In this document: positions 35,443-47,051 of the stretch, piece after piece
How the letters are laid out: the number at the start of each line of letters is the position of its first letter
How positions within the stretch are numbered: position 1 is the first letter of the stretch
Origin: Prostheceraeus crozeri
Taxonomy: Eukaryota; Platyhelminthes; Polycladida; Euryleptidae
DNA length: 64,000 nt
Direction of reading: 5' to 3'
Assembly (NCBI GenBank): GCA_907163375.1
Contig: CAJQUW010008706.1
Location: forward strand, 124,001-188,000
Position numbers and translations under genes: made by a program
The notes under the pieces: model-generated
The model's input: the letters and a program-made list of their open reading frames with translations, nothing else
Database searches by the model: none
Told to the model about the DNA's origin: nothing

Positions 35443-37319
35443 CAGGGTGTCATAAGTAACTACAATTTTCAAATCGCTGTAGCTAAGTGAAAACTTGTCC
35501 AATATTCAAACAATTTATATTTTTGGAAACTACAGAAAAGGAATATTTTTAAAAACTCACATAATATGCTGGAAGTGTCCTCCATTTTTTTCGACGAGGG
35601 CATGAAGATAAAGTTGATATAGTATTTATGGTAGTGTTCGAAAGAAGCAATGGTTAGTAGCGATGTCTACGTATCACGTTGCGTCTGCAATGCTTCATTG
35701 TTTGCAGCGATTTCTATATATCGCGTTGTCTACAACACGTCATCGTCTGCAGCGATGTCTAATAAATAAAGATAATGACCTTCAAAATCAGAACTCGTTT
35801 ACGCATTGAAATAGATTGTTTATCTACAGTTGACTAGAATGGAAATTGACTCAAGGTCGCGGCACATCCGGGGGAACTAAGTTGGGGCATGAAGAACCAA
35901 TGAAAATCTCAGAATTGCACATGTGACTTCTTCTAGCCCAATCGTTTAATCGTTGACAAGTGTATCTAAGTGAAAATGCGTGCGATTTTTTTGCCACTAT
36001 TGTGTATTGCATGAAGCTCTACTTCCATTCTAGCGGTTTATTGTTATCAATTTCTATGCATTTACGTACTGCGTCGATCACTCGTTAGACAGCTAGCTAT
36101 CCATTCTTCACTAATGACGAATGTTATCAACATGTCCCATATCGACTTGTCGGATCGCATTGAAATCATCAGATGCTATTACTCCAGTCGAGAATCACTT
36201 ACAGCTGCTTTGAGAATGTTCAAGCAAAAACGACGTTTGATAAAAGATCCGTTTACTGTGAAAACTGTTTCTAACTTGGTGGCAAAGTTTGAGAGGACCG
36301 GTAGTGTTCAAGATCTCTCGAAATCCGGAAGGCGCTCTTTGCAGGAGGAACGAAGTGAATATGTTCTTGATGCTTTGGAATTGACATCTTCTGATCTTGG
36401 TTGTATCTCTACCAGAAGAATTGAGGATACAACTGCCATTCCTCAGCGAAGTGTTCACAGGATTCTTCGAAATTCCCTTCACCTGTATCCATACCGATTA
36501 TCAACACAACAGCATTTGCAATCTTCTGACTTTGAAGCTCGTCTATCATTCGCAAACTGGATACTCGACGATTTGGAACGTGTTCCGAATATAATATTCA
36601 GCGACGAGTGTCACTTCTACCTCGATGGAAACATTAATCCAAAAAATTGTGTTATTTGGGAATCAAGCAATCCCAACGTAATTGTTACTAAACCACTGCA
36701 TTCTACAAAGGTAACTGTGTGGATGGGTGTAGCCAACTGCCAAAGACTTCATCACACGTCCTTATTTTTTCGACAAATCGGTTGATGGTGAAGGCTACTT
36801 GAAAATGTTGAAAGAACACTTGATTTGTGAGTTGCGACGCCATCGAAAGCTTCGTTCTTGTATCTTTATACAGGATGGGGCTCCGCCGCATATTGCAAGT
36901 GCGGTTAAGGAATTTCTCATGAATCAATTTGGTCCAGAACGAGTTATCAGTCGTCATTTCCCACAAAAGTGGCCCCCTAGGTCACCAGATTTGAATCCTT
37001 GTGATTTCTGGCTCTGGGGTGACCTACAAGCGAAAGTGTACCATTGCCAAAAGCCTCAGAATCTTCAGGAATTGAAAGAACGTATCACTGTCGCGATTTC
37101 GCAGATATCCAGTGAGACTATTGCAGCAGTTATTGATCATTTTGAGCTTCGTCTTCATGCCCTCGTCGAAAAAAATGGAGGACATTTCCAGCATATTATG
37201 TGAGTTTTTAAAAATATTCCTTCTCTGTAGTTTCCAAAAATATAAATTGCTTGAATATTGGCCAAGTTTTCACTTAGCTACAGCGATTTGAAAATTGTAG
37301 TTACTTATGACTCAACCTG
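35443..37319 (+). mobile_element. Mariner-like element 2, inserted in the Penelope-like element
   Basis: Inverted repeats of about 170 bp (35443-35613 and 37148-37319) are nearly identical. TA lies on both sides (35441-35442 and 37320-37321). The outer ends CAGGGTGTCATAAG and CAGGTTGAGTCATAAG differ by a few bases. The right repeat overlaps the last part of the transposase gene. Confidence 0.92.
36114..37203 (+). pseudogene. Mariner-like transposase 2 with one frameshift
   Basis: From ATG 36114 there is an N-terminal helix-turn-helix region (HIDLSDRIEIIRCYYSS), the linker SGRRS, then the catalytic core. The first Asp is in IIFSDECHFYL and the second in FIQDGAPPH. The third lies in SPDLNPCDFWLWG, 42 residues after the second, one more than in the two other mariner-like enzymes here. 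A single-base shift near 36745 moves the frame from CQRLHHTSLFF to RPYFFDKSVDG; nothing else is broken. The C-terminus VEKNGGHFQHIM is complete. All three acids remain, so the copy died recently. The last 56 bases of the gene lie inside the right inverted repeat. Confidence 0.9.
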
Positions 37320-37321
37320 TA

Positions 37322-37424
37322 TTTTCCCTTTTTATAAGATGTTTTCTGATTGTGATGTAGAAAGAAAAAACAAAAAAAGATATTTCATAGAATCCTTTAA
37401 TCCATCATTCAATTCAACCTAATT
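37322..37424 (+). pseudogene. Penelope-like GIY-YIG nuclease, last part
   Basis: Directly after the mariner element the reading continues IFPFYKMFSD then YFIESFNPSFN and a stop. This is the standard end of Penelope-like nucleases. It is in phase with 35430-35442 once the mariner and one TA are removed. Confidence 0.8.
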
Positions 37425-37689
37425 ATCTTACCCTCAACAGAAATCCATGCTGTACATAATATTATCACTTTGAAGATATGTTCCAAATTTCCATGTTATT
37501 TCTAATGACTAACTTTATGATGTATATTTCAGATTTTGTAAATAGTATGTTATCTGAATCTCATTACTTATAAAGCATCTGATGAAAAGAAAGCGCTTAT
37601 GCTTATAAGTAAAAGCCGCGTTTTCAATTTCAATTTTATTATATTTTTCTCCGGTTGCTGAGTAGGCTACAGTTATCAATAGTTTTCTT

Positions 37690-37698
37690 GCAATATAA

Positions 37699-37760
<62 letters not shown>
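37690..37760. repeat. (TA)n microsatellite
   Basis: An almost uninterrupted AT dinucleotide run just after the Penelope-like 3' untranslated region. Confidence 0.95.
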
Positions 37761-37764
<4 letters not shown>

Positions 37765-37983
37765 CGCAGAAAGATTATTTAAAACCAAATGTTAAAACTA
37801 TATGAAACTGAAATCCCAACACTTGAATCTCAAATCTAGAATGAATAGGCTTATGGGTGCCGATGCATTTCGTTGCCTTTAGTCAACTTTTCAAGGCACT
37901 GAAATGAATGTTTATTGAAATCATAGAGTATACAAATTACATAGAGTAGACAAGCGTCTTCATTCGTAAGAAAAAACACAAAT

Positions 37984-38282
37984 GCTACTTCAACCGGGCA
38001 TACTATATTCCATCTTCGGCAGAAGACATCAAATTATCAAAAATCCAAAATTTCTTCCCCTACAAAGATCTAATTGCGAATGACCTAAAATCTAATGTCC
38101 CATGTTCATGTGATCGTTGCGAAATGCGATACATTTACGCTGCAAAACGTCATTTAGACATCCGTGCTATTGAACGTCTAAAAGGTTATCCATGCACTAC
38201 AGAAATTTCTATGCATATTCAAACACCGAAACCAGAAAATTTCACTGTTATTAACCTGTCAAAGAATCCGTTGATTTTGTAA
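37984..38282 (+). pseudogene. Second Penelope-like fragment (degenerate GIY-YIG nuclease)
   Basis: An open frame without ATG reads IQNFFPYKDLIANDL, then PCSCDRCEMRYIYAAKRHLD followed by IRAIERLKG, and ends at TAA 38280-38282. The pattern of an FFP/FKD lead-in, a cysteine cluster, YIxxxKRHL with the arginine helix, and a later isoleucine-histidine segment (ISMHIQT) matches Penelope-like C-termini. The glycine of YIG and the threonine are replaced by Tyr-Ala, so the nuclease would be dead. It differs from the first Penelope-like element, so it is a separate family. The upstream border is unclear. Confidence 0.5.
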
Positions 38283-41200
38283 TCTACTTTATTTGCAGAA
38301 AACAATAACATCTATCTAATGAACGCAACAGATCAGCACCTGTCTATAACTTAACCAATGAACTTTGCGCCGAACTGATTTTATTGTTTTAATATTGAGC
38401 TGTAATTACAAGCAGCTGTATAAAACAGAAAATCGACAAAGATATAGTCTTAGAATATCTCAATGCACTTTGATGTGTATTGATTGCCTAAGCTGACACC
38501 ATTTTAATAATTTTGTCATCGATTCTTTCGAGGATCCAACGCCTGGATCGGTTGAATATGACAGAAAGTTTGCGTTTTATTCAAGTGTGTCGGGAAACAA
38601 CCTAAAAGTGCAGTTAATGTCACTGATAGCTGGAGGTCAGATGACCAGCAGACAGCTTCATGTGATTTATTCATCCTGCGGCAGTCTGGCTGAGAAATTT
38701 GAACTGCAGAATATTTCGTTAAACAAATAAATAGCATAGACTGAACCATGAATAATTCAAAACTTATTCAAATGAAATTCAATACAAGAGTTTGAAATAC
38801 ACTCATAGTGTAAGAACAATATGATGTTCTCGTTCATTTACAAGTTATATTTGAATAACAACAACTCAGAATCGAAAGGAAAGAGTTTAGTTAGCCAGAG
38901 ATGGAGTTAGTAATCTGGCTGCAGAATCGAAGGTTCTATTTCTGAGTACATGATCATGATAGCGATTACATGAATGTCGCAGGAAATACAATGCAAAACA
39001 TTTCATCACAAGGACAAATCTCGAAAGTAGGAGATATAAATAACTCATGAGCAAGCATGATTCACGTCTGTGTCATGTTAAGTACATATCCAAATAATGA
39101 AAATGTAGAATAATTTACGACTGCATGTGAAGATGCTTAGTTACTGGATAATGTGAAGCTGAGCATATGCGTTGTCTGAGTCCGTCTGTTTATTATTTAG
39201 CAAGCAAGAAAGATAAGAGTTTATAATCATTTTCAATCAATCTGTAAGACAGTCCATAATAATGCCTTTGTTCATTATCATTTGCAAAGAATTGTACCCA
39301 GGGGACTATGAATAAATTGTTAACAGATGACAATCAGCCTTCAATACTCAAATATTCCTACCTTAGGAATTTTGCATGTTATGGTGATGTGCACAGCAAT
39401 GATCAAATCAAAGCATCATATCGGCTGACATGACATCAGTGATCTACTGTCCCGGGTGGCAAAGCTGCAGTAAATGAGTACATTTTATTTACCGATATTG
39501 CAGAAAATGCACAGCGACTACGACATTGGATAACATTTTTGCGAGCGCTTCGAGGTATTCCACAACAAACCCCGCGAGAGATTTCGTTTCCACTGTGGTT
39601 CTACATTTCAGTCCCTTAGTCCCTTCATTCTTCTTTTGTTTTGTGCAATCAAAATTGTTTCGCTTCTTTTCTTATAGAAAATATAATGGATGCACGTAGT
39701 GAACACATAAGCGGAAAATCCGGAGGTGGAAATTTTGCCATCTGAGAATGGATCACTGATATCATGTCAGACAATGCAATTATTTGATTTGCACATTACC
39801 ATATAACATGCAAAACTCCCAAGGTAGACATTTAAGTATTGATCACCTACTATTATCTCATTGAAATATTTAATTACTTAAATAATTATGGACATCAAAA
39901 TATTGAGTTGCATCTTCATTTGAAAAATGGAAGCATACACAAATTTAGTCATTATATCTGAACTTCAAGCGCTTCCATGGATGGCCCTACTGTCATTTTT
40001 GAAGTAGCATTTGTCGATTCAGCATTATTTAGATAATTTACGAGTATATCACAAACGATATTCGTAGTTTTTCTGTGGTTGGCTAGGCTTCTATTTTCTC
40101 TTGTAGAAGCGGTGGAAGATCACAAACACTCTGTACAGTATGAATATTGAAAGCATTGAAAGTGGAATGAATGCCTCTCTGGCACATCACCACAATTTCG
40201 CTTTATTCTCACGCTCTGTTTTTTATTAGCCTTGCATTCCAATTTGATTTCAACCAAATATGCATTCAAATGTAATATTAGGGTTTATCTCCACTTAGCA
40301 TTAGAATATCGCAGCTAATATAAATTGACAGTAATATTATCCTTCTTCGGAACTTTTTCAGAAAACATCCGCCACTTATTTTGTTTACCTCAATGTACTT
40401 CCTCAACAGAGGAAGCGCACAAAACACATTGAATTTCGCTCCATTCCTTTGTAAACCTACCCAGTTGATTTGTATAAAATGTACGCCGTTAAGAACGACG
40501 AAAATGACAGGTTATCTTCAAAGAAGATATCAGACAACATCATGCATTTTTGACGACACAATGATTAATAACAAGTTAAAATCAGTAAATAATACAAAAA
40601 CAATGCCGAAATTCAGTCCACTTTGAATATTCATGTTTTTTTCTATTCTATTCGCAATGTAGAAAAGTCAAACTATTTTTTAGCGGTTAATTTCAACGCT
40701 AGTTAATTTTCCTCACTTTGCAATGTTTGCACTCACAATGATCTTTGTCAATCCTGATGACAGGACCGGAACACTTGTATGTACACAAACCATCGAAATT
40801 AATAGCACAATGAGAAACCGAATCACGATCAAATTTGGACCGCAAAAGAAGGTGATTCGCATGTGTGCATTCATTTATCGAATGTCCTACGAAATATCTG
40901 TTTATGACGGAGTCCTACCTGACATTATTGGGTTTTTTGCTCTGTAATGTGCTGCTATCTATAGATACAGTCTATCATCATTTTTACATATTCTATTTGG
41001 TAAATGCTTTCTCGAACATATCTCGCTATTCTGCACGCACCCTCTGTTAAGATATTTTAGAAGTACATTGCTTCCATTCGTTTTCAGCGCTTGTACACAA
41101 AGCAGTTTGCACTGTCTTCGGCACTTAGACCTGTAGACTTGGAAACTACGTTATTACTTGGAGAAGCTAAATGCGATGCAATGCTAATAAATGACGACTC

Positions 41201-41975
41201 AATTCGCCACCGATTCAATTTATATGCTGCATATTTTCAAAATTTCGAAAAGTTGTGTGAAATTTTGAGACAAAAGCATTGATAGTATGCATTTATGCCA
41301 TCGTATTTGCACAGCAAAAAGCGTCAGAAGGGATTTCCAACTTGGGAAACACTAACTGTACTTATATTGTATACTGTGCTGTACTTGATTTTCCTTTTTA
41401 GATATGAGTTGCAAGGAAGCTTCTGTCATATTATTTGTTATGAGGTTCCTGCGATATCAGCAATTGCTTTTTGTCATTTGACATTCAAGCCGATGTTGCG
41501 TCAGCTATCACATTTTTACCCAGAAAGCATTTATAAAGCTCGATCTACTTTTGACGAACTTATGCTGATAAGTAGGTAAATTTGGCATATTACGTGACAA
41601 ATTGAGGCTAATAAATAGTCGGAGGCTGAACCTTTAATATAATCGCATAGAACGGGCCCTAAATAAATCGAGGTTGGAAAGACTTATGAATGAGATTGCT
41701 TCCAAGTGTTAGATTACGAAGCTGCTTCGTGACGTGACTTCAGTCCTTCCGTTAACAAGTGATAGTCATCGTACTCCAGGATTCGTAGACCGAAGGTCGA
41801 GACAAAGCCTAGAGTGAGATAACTACCTTATTGCATTACAGCGCGGCGAAGATGAATTCCACGGTTTCAGCACGCTGTCATACTTTGCCACTTTAATCAA
41901 CCATTTAGAAAATAAAATACACAAAAGAGTTCTATCTATTCATCTTCGTTGATGGCAGCCGACGGGAGGTTGTTC
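38283..41975. other. No supported gene
   Basis: AT-rich DNA. Frames at 40723-40947, 41091-41282 (behind a possible acceptor TTCGTTTTCAG) and 41295-41579 are small and match no family I know. No consistent splice chain is visible. Confidence 0.5.
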
Positions 41976-42169
41976 GATTTCATTGTGGATATCACAGCAG
42001 TTTGTCTCGACTCCCCAAGAATAAGTTTGTTGCTAAAAATATTTGCACTTTTTTTGCTAAAAAATATGTACTTGTCCATATTTTTTTAGTAATGAGGTGC
42101 AAATATTTGTAGCAGCAAACTTATTCTTGGGGAGACGAGACAAACTGCTGTGATGTCCACAATGAAATC
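41976..42169. repeat. Long hairpin (inverted repeat about 80 bp per arm)
   Basis: GATTTCATTGTGGA at 41976 pairs with its complement ending at 42169. Pairing continues with few mismatches through TCCCCAAGAATAAGTTTG and TATTTGCAC, leaving a short AT-rich centre around 42070. It could be a fold-back MITE or, if transcribed, a long hairpin RNA. No coding capacity. Confidence 0.8.
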
Positions 42170-42320
42170 TATTCATCTTGTCAACACTGTCATGCGGAGC
42201 TACCGATGGAACGCTAAGTTATTGTCATCATAGCGTAGACCATTGATATAATGATTATTCGATTTTTATAGTTCAAAATAGCAATGCAATGGCTTACCAA
42301 TCGCTCCATGATAGAGTTCA

Positions 42321-43362
42321 CCCTTAAGATACAAAGGTAATTTGTCACCTTTAAAAGACAAAGGGTGATCAAAATGATCACCTCGAAAATAAACACTATT
42401 TATGCCCGACAGTTGATATATTTTAACTCATCTAGATTATTTATGGCCCAAAGGATGTATTTCGTCGTATTTGAACGCTTAAACTACCGTCTAACAAGCC
42501 GGGTATTGATTGAGATTGATTTGTATTGAATCTGATTGAGTGTTCTTTTTTAGTATCAACTGCAATTTTTGCATAAAACTCACATCAACATTATTGCTAT
42601 AAATGTGCAAATTATCTTTGATATTCATCATCCAACAGCAGGAAATAACAATCCACGCACTATGAGGTGCACATTTCTTGTGAGTCTAGCTGATGAATTG
42701 GTGACAGAAGAAATGGTGTTGCGACTTGACAGACCATTTGGACTTCCCACGAACATAGTTGAGAATTTGTCCCGATATACAGAGCAACCAAGTCCTCGTG
42801 CTGTTCGACGGCAAGAAGTTGAGGCTTCAAGTGAAAGACCCCGATGTGGCAAATGCATTCAAGAGGGCAAACGTCCTCGCGATGCGAATCTCACAGCCTC
42901 GAAATGTGCAGCTTGTAACTTGCCAATTGCGGAAAACACGGAATAAAGAAGATTCTGTGCATTGACTGTTGAATCTTACTATAGATATTGGACACCAAAA
43001 TACGATTGATTCAAAGTTGTAATACGTTGATAATGCGTTACAAAATATTGATAATGTAATGATGTTATGAAACATATTTCAATAATAGACTTGTTATATG
43101 AATTTCATGTAAAACAAAACATGTTTCATGAATCCGTTTTTCAGTCGAAAAAGTTGCTTATTTTTCTATGCTTTTAAATTCAAAATGACTATTTTATCAC
43201 TACAAAAAATGCAAAATTATGAATTATTTTTCCAATAATTTCTTCTTTATACTGATAAAGGAAAAGTCAATAAGTATCATGACACAGATCTGTCTTGTCT
43301 AAGAAAAATCTAAAATATATAGTGGAGGTGATCAAAATGATCACCCCTTTGTATCTTAAGGG
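42321..43362 (+). mobile_element. Internally deleted piggyBac element
   Basis: The left end CCCTTAAGATACAAAGG and its exact complement at the right end are flanked by TTCA (42317-42320) and TTAA (43363-43366). TTAA is the piggyBac target duplication; the left copy carries one change. Sub-terminal GGTGATC...GATCACC palindromes occur inside both ends, with a 26-bp insert in the left one. A transposase C-terminal fragment inside supports the call. Confidence 0.75.
42569..42946 (+). pseudogene. piggyBac transposase C-terminal fragment with cysteine-rich motif
   Basis: The frame lacks a proper start. It reads FLVSLADELVTEEMVLRL, then a variable linker, then ERPRCGKCIQEGKR and SKCAACNLPI. A Cys-x2-Cys pair, a basic GKR segment and a second Cys-x2-Cys pair match the cysteine-rich C-terminal domain that lets piggyBac transposases recognise their ends. 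The final cysteine-histidine pair is missing, probably through a late frameshift. The catalytic domain is absent. Confidence 0.6.
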
Positions 43363-43366
43363 TTAA

Positions 43367-44149
43367 GTGAGAGCTGCCTTAGTGTGGCCATAGCGTCGTT
43401 TATCCGATTGATTGGCAAGTACTCTAGAATATCTCGATACTTAAACATTGTAGACATCAATTGTTCTACTTCTATGTCCTGCGTCTATGTCTATGTGCGT
43501 CTGCATACAACGAATACAGTGCATACAACAACAGTCCAATAAGAAATTTCAACAGCCATGTAGCGATAAATTATTCGATAATATTTATTGCACGATGAGG
43601 GTCATTTACCGTCCGTCGGGCAATAATTATTGATGCAAGTGCGAATCATGTCATCGTCGGATTTCTAAGAAAATCATTTTCTTCTAATAGAGTGCTGCCC
43701 GCGTCAGATGAGGTCACACGGAATCTATTATGACGTGTACAGAAAGAATGACTGTGATGTAATATGATGAATACTACTTGCATGAGCTGATCGAATTAAT
43801 TCTGAAATTATCGGTTATTTACCATCGCAATTAAATTCTGGCAAGTAACTTGCTTAGCATGCTCAGCAACGCATTGCATCATCCTCCCGCTCTGTCACAC
43901 AGAGAAATATTGCCATAATTTCTAACTTATTACACAAATCAAAAGATAATGTCTACGATCGAGACATAAGCCGGTAAATTGTAAAATAAGTAAGATGCAG
44001 AATGCATCGTGCACCATGTCGTCGTAGGCTCAATCATGCAAAGCAAGTCCAGGCACACTATGAGGTCCACACAGATTTAAGCAACATATCTCATCCAGTT
44101 TTAAATCTGTAGCATCTGAGCGACCAGACAGATTCCTTCCGGCTCTGAG
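43367..44149. other. No supported gene
   Basis: AT-rich spacer between the piggyBac element and the MITE. Confidence 0.6.
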
Positions 44150-44152
44150 TTA

Positions 44153-44505
44153 GGGTAAGTCGACACGACGAGCCGCGCTTTAAAGCTATCAGCGAGAATT
44201 TGTCAAGCTTTGAGCTGTGAGAGTTACGAGGCCACATAATGAGCCGTACAGCTTGATTATCGCTCGCCACTCGTCAGAATTATTGGTTTACTACGTTAGT
44301 TCGAAAAATAGATCATCCTATGGGTCTAGCTTTGAGCTGTGATAATTGAGAGAGGAATTACCAAAGCTCGAAGCTAGCTGTGACATGCTGCTCCAGCCCA
44401 GCTGGATCTACTAGTGTGGCCGCTCCGATTGAAATACATACTCGTGCAAATATGTTCACAGCGCGGCTACAGCGCGGCTCAAAAGCTCGTCATGTGACCT
44501 TACCC
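44153..44505. mobile_element. PIF/Harbinger-like MITE
   Basis: A 353-bp non-coding element. The left end GGGTAAGTCGACACGACGAG and the inverted right end (GGGTAAGGTCACATGACGAG) match well. TTA stands on both sides (44150-44152 and 44506-44508), the 3-bp duplication typical of PIF/Harbinger elements. AGCCGCGCT and CTTTGAGCTGTGA motifs recur inside. Confidence 0.7.
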
Positions 44506-44684
44506 TTATAGTGACATGCTCTGCATGGACTGTCCAACTGGTCTCTTTTGAAGTCAGGAACTCTGAGAGTTTTAGATTTCTTCAACAAATCCAAAAATGT
44601 ATATCCAGCTGTAACAATAATGACTTACCTATCATGATTATGCCTTTGACGAAGCGCTGTGCTATTTAGTTTCCACTATTGGTT

Positions 44685-45395
44685 CGGCAGCCAGAAAGAG
44701 TTTCTGCAGGGAACGAGGCCGAAAATGAGACTTTCACAGAATGATGCACACCCTATGCCTACTACGAATCGGCACGTCTGCCGAGTTCTAGTGAGTTCCT
44801 CTTCTTATCAAACATGATCAAAGAAAAACACCTGTAAATCCAATGGGATGCAGATTGCAGTTTTTGGATAAAATGAAATTTTGTATGTTTTCTCTGATTA
44901 AACGAAAAATATTAGGCCCAGAGTTATAATTTTTGACATGTAATGTCTTCATGTCATTTCCTATGATATGCATGTGCTTTTATCATGCATCTAACCGGGA
45001 ATGTATGCGAGAATGTGGTTAAATGTGGATAAAGTTGCTCAAATGTTTGTGTTTGCCGACATTTAGAGGCTCGCCAAATTTAAATGTGTTTAGCTTTATA
45101 GACAGGGCTGCATGAACATGAAAGGAGATGAACTGAAGACATTCCATGCCAAAAATTATGACTCCGGGTTTTGTACTTTTCGTTCAATCAGAGAAAACAT
45201 AGAACAGCTCTTTTTAGTCAAAAACTGCAATCTTCGACCCATTGGATTTACATGTGTTTTTCTTTAATCCTGACTGACAAGAAGAGGAACTCACTAGAAC
45301 TCGGCAGACGCAACGATTGGGCATTTGTTTTACATCATTCTGTGTAAGTCTCATTTTCGGTCTTGCTCCCTGCAGAAACTTGTTCTGGCTGCCGG
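44685..45395. mobile_element. Unclassified fold-back element, copy C (most complete)
   Basis: CGGCAGCCAGA at 44685 is mirrored by TCTGGCTGCCGG ending at 45395. The arms run inward for about 300 bp with moderate mismatch: TTTCTGCAGGGAACGAGGCC on the left faces its near-complement near 45367, and TCTGCCGAGTTCTAGTGAG faces 45283-45310. There is no open frame of note. Copies A and B carry the same order of blocks. Confidence 0.85.
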
Positions 45396-46662
45396 ACTAT
45401 ATTTCTTATTTTGCAACACATCTCGGTCATAGACATATTTTCCCGTATGCAACACCGCCGAGCAACAATTTTCGAGAATGACTTATTCCAGGAATAGTTA
45501 TTCCTATTCACGAATAAAATCACGCACTGCATGCTAACATTAGCTATATATTCGTAGAATCGGTGATTTTATTTCGACCCTGAGGTGTGACACACTATCG
45601 TGACGTCAATTGCTCGCGCTCCAACAGTTCTCCATTGAGATAAATAATTAGTTCGAAAAACCATATTCAGAGGCCAAAGCCCCAACACGCCCATAATGCT
45701 GTTTATAACAATTCTGCAGTTTTTATTCTGAATGGTGTGTGATATCAAACTCTCGTGATTTCGAGCAGCGTGCTCAAGTAGATAAGTAATTTACTCGAGT
45801 CAAGGCGTCACGATCTATTCAAAGCCATAGATTATCATATTAATTATCGTAAACTTTAAATATCACATTACAATAAACAGCAAACATCATATAAACAATA
45901 TGAACTAAACATCTTTGTACATCATATAATATTTATTACCAAAATAATTCATTCCACGAAAGCAATAATGTGCATATTTGTCGTGAAAAGCATAAACACA
46001 GTTTTCGAGTCATGTCATAGGTTTTGAAGACAAATTGAACTCATTCACACGCAGACTTAAAGCTTAATTAAAAAACGAAGCATCATAAAGATTCATTTTG
46101 ACGAAATTGAAAAAGCTAACGTTGATATATTTTAAAGTTGAACACATAATCCGAAGTGCCAAAGTTGAAAAGAAAAAGGTATGATGTTGCATGTCCTATA
46201 GTTGAGTGCAGCGCCGTAAAAGGTTATGGGGAGAGATTGCAAGGATGACCGGGTGACCGTCAATCATCAGTCGTTGACAGTCGGATAGTAATAACGTTTA
46301 TTTAGTATAACATTGCCGTAAATTCAAAAAGGAAAGCTTTGTATCATTTAGTCTTGTTTCATAAAAAATCATGTTGAATATTTGCAACAAATGCACTGAG
46401 AGTTATATAAGAGAATTACAGACTAAGTACACATAATTTAAGCGTTTCCAAGATGTGCAGGTTGAGCCACTGGAAATATATACTACGCAACCTGAGCTGG
46501 GATTGGAAAAGGGAAATTCCAGTTCGTTAAAAGTCATTTACGCTTTACATGCAATTGAAACAATCAACTAATTGAAAATTTCACAAGCAAATGTTATTAT
46601 TTTGAATAGACACAGAATTTCAATAAAATGGCATGATCAATAATCCTCTTGTTTTTTGTCAG
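45396..46662. other. No supported gene; possible upstream exon
   Basis: AT-rich DNA. A perfect CRE-type octamer TGACGTCA is at 45600-45607. A stretch at about 46463-46530 after an acceptor (GATGTGCAG) reads VEPLEIYTTQPELGLEKG and could be an exon leading to the frame at 46663, but I see no good donor. Confidence 0.4.
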
Positions 46663-47051
46663 AAATCTATCAGCAAGGACTCTGTGTCGGGGCACTACAG
46701 TTGCCGGCGTACATTGACATACATGATCTGGGCAGTTACATTCCTCTTACCCCCGCAATGGCTTTGACGCAAATAGTTATAATGGTCGGCCTCAAGGAAA
46801 TGGTCTCATCTTTATCTAATACAGCACAGTATTTGCATCAGAGAATTGGAAAAATCAATGGTAATGGTGCACCATTCAAATGCGAAGAAATGTTAGCAAT
46901 TCATGATATTGCTGACAGAGCATTATCAAGACATCGGACAGTAGTATTACCAATCTTACCAAAAAGACCACAAGCATTGTTTCTATTCAGTGTGAAAGAA
47001 ATGCCATCTTTCACAAGCGAAACCTATCATTCAAAGTGGTTGGACCTCTAG
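46663..47051 (+). CDS. Candidate 3' exon of an unidentified host gene
   Basis: An open frame of 129 codons begins right after a strong acceptor (CTTGTTTTTTGTCAG) and ends in TAG, with AATAAA about 35 bp downstream at 47086. The protein reads EIYQQGLCVGALQLP, then TPAMALTQIVIMVGLKEM, and is of balanced composition rather than the low-complexity typical of chance frames here. It has no membrane signal or motif I recognise. It could be the last exon of a gene whose earlier exons lie upstream, or an old pseudogene. The in-frame TTG at 46656 is not taken as the start. Confidence 0.35.

Larger units (their letters stand above)
34448..37700 (+). mobile_element. Penelope-like element, 5'-truncated, split by a mariner element
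   Basis: The 5' part (34448-35442) holds the end of a reverse transcriptase and most of a GIY-YIG nuclease. The 3' part (from 37322) holds the end of the nuclease and the 3' untranslated region, ending near a (TA)n tract. A mariner-like element at 35443-37319 sits between. Removing it with one TA copy restores the reading frame across the join. Reverse transcriptase plus C-terminal GIY-YIG nuclease defines Penelope-like elements. Confidence 0.88.

Noticed and set aside
40723-41579. Three small consecutive frames as a possible gene
   Set aside because: No consistent exon joins and no recognisable family.
45600-45607. Perfect CRE octamer TGACGTCA
   Set aside because: No gene start is recognised close by, and a single octamer can occur by chance.
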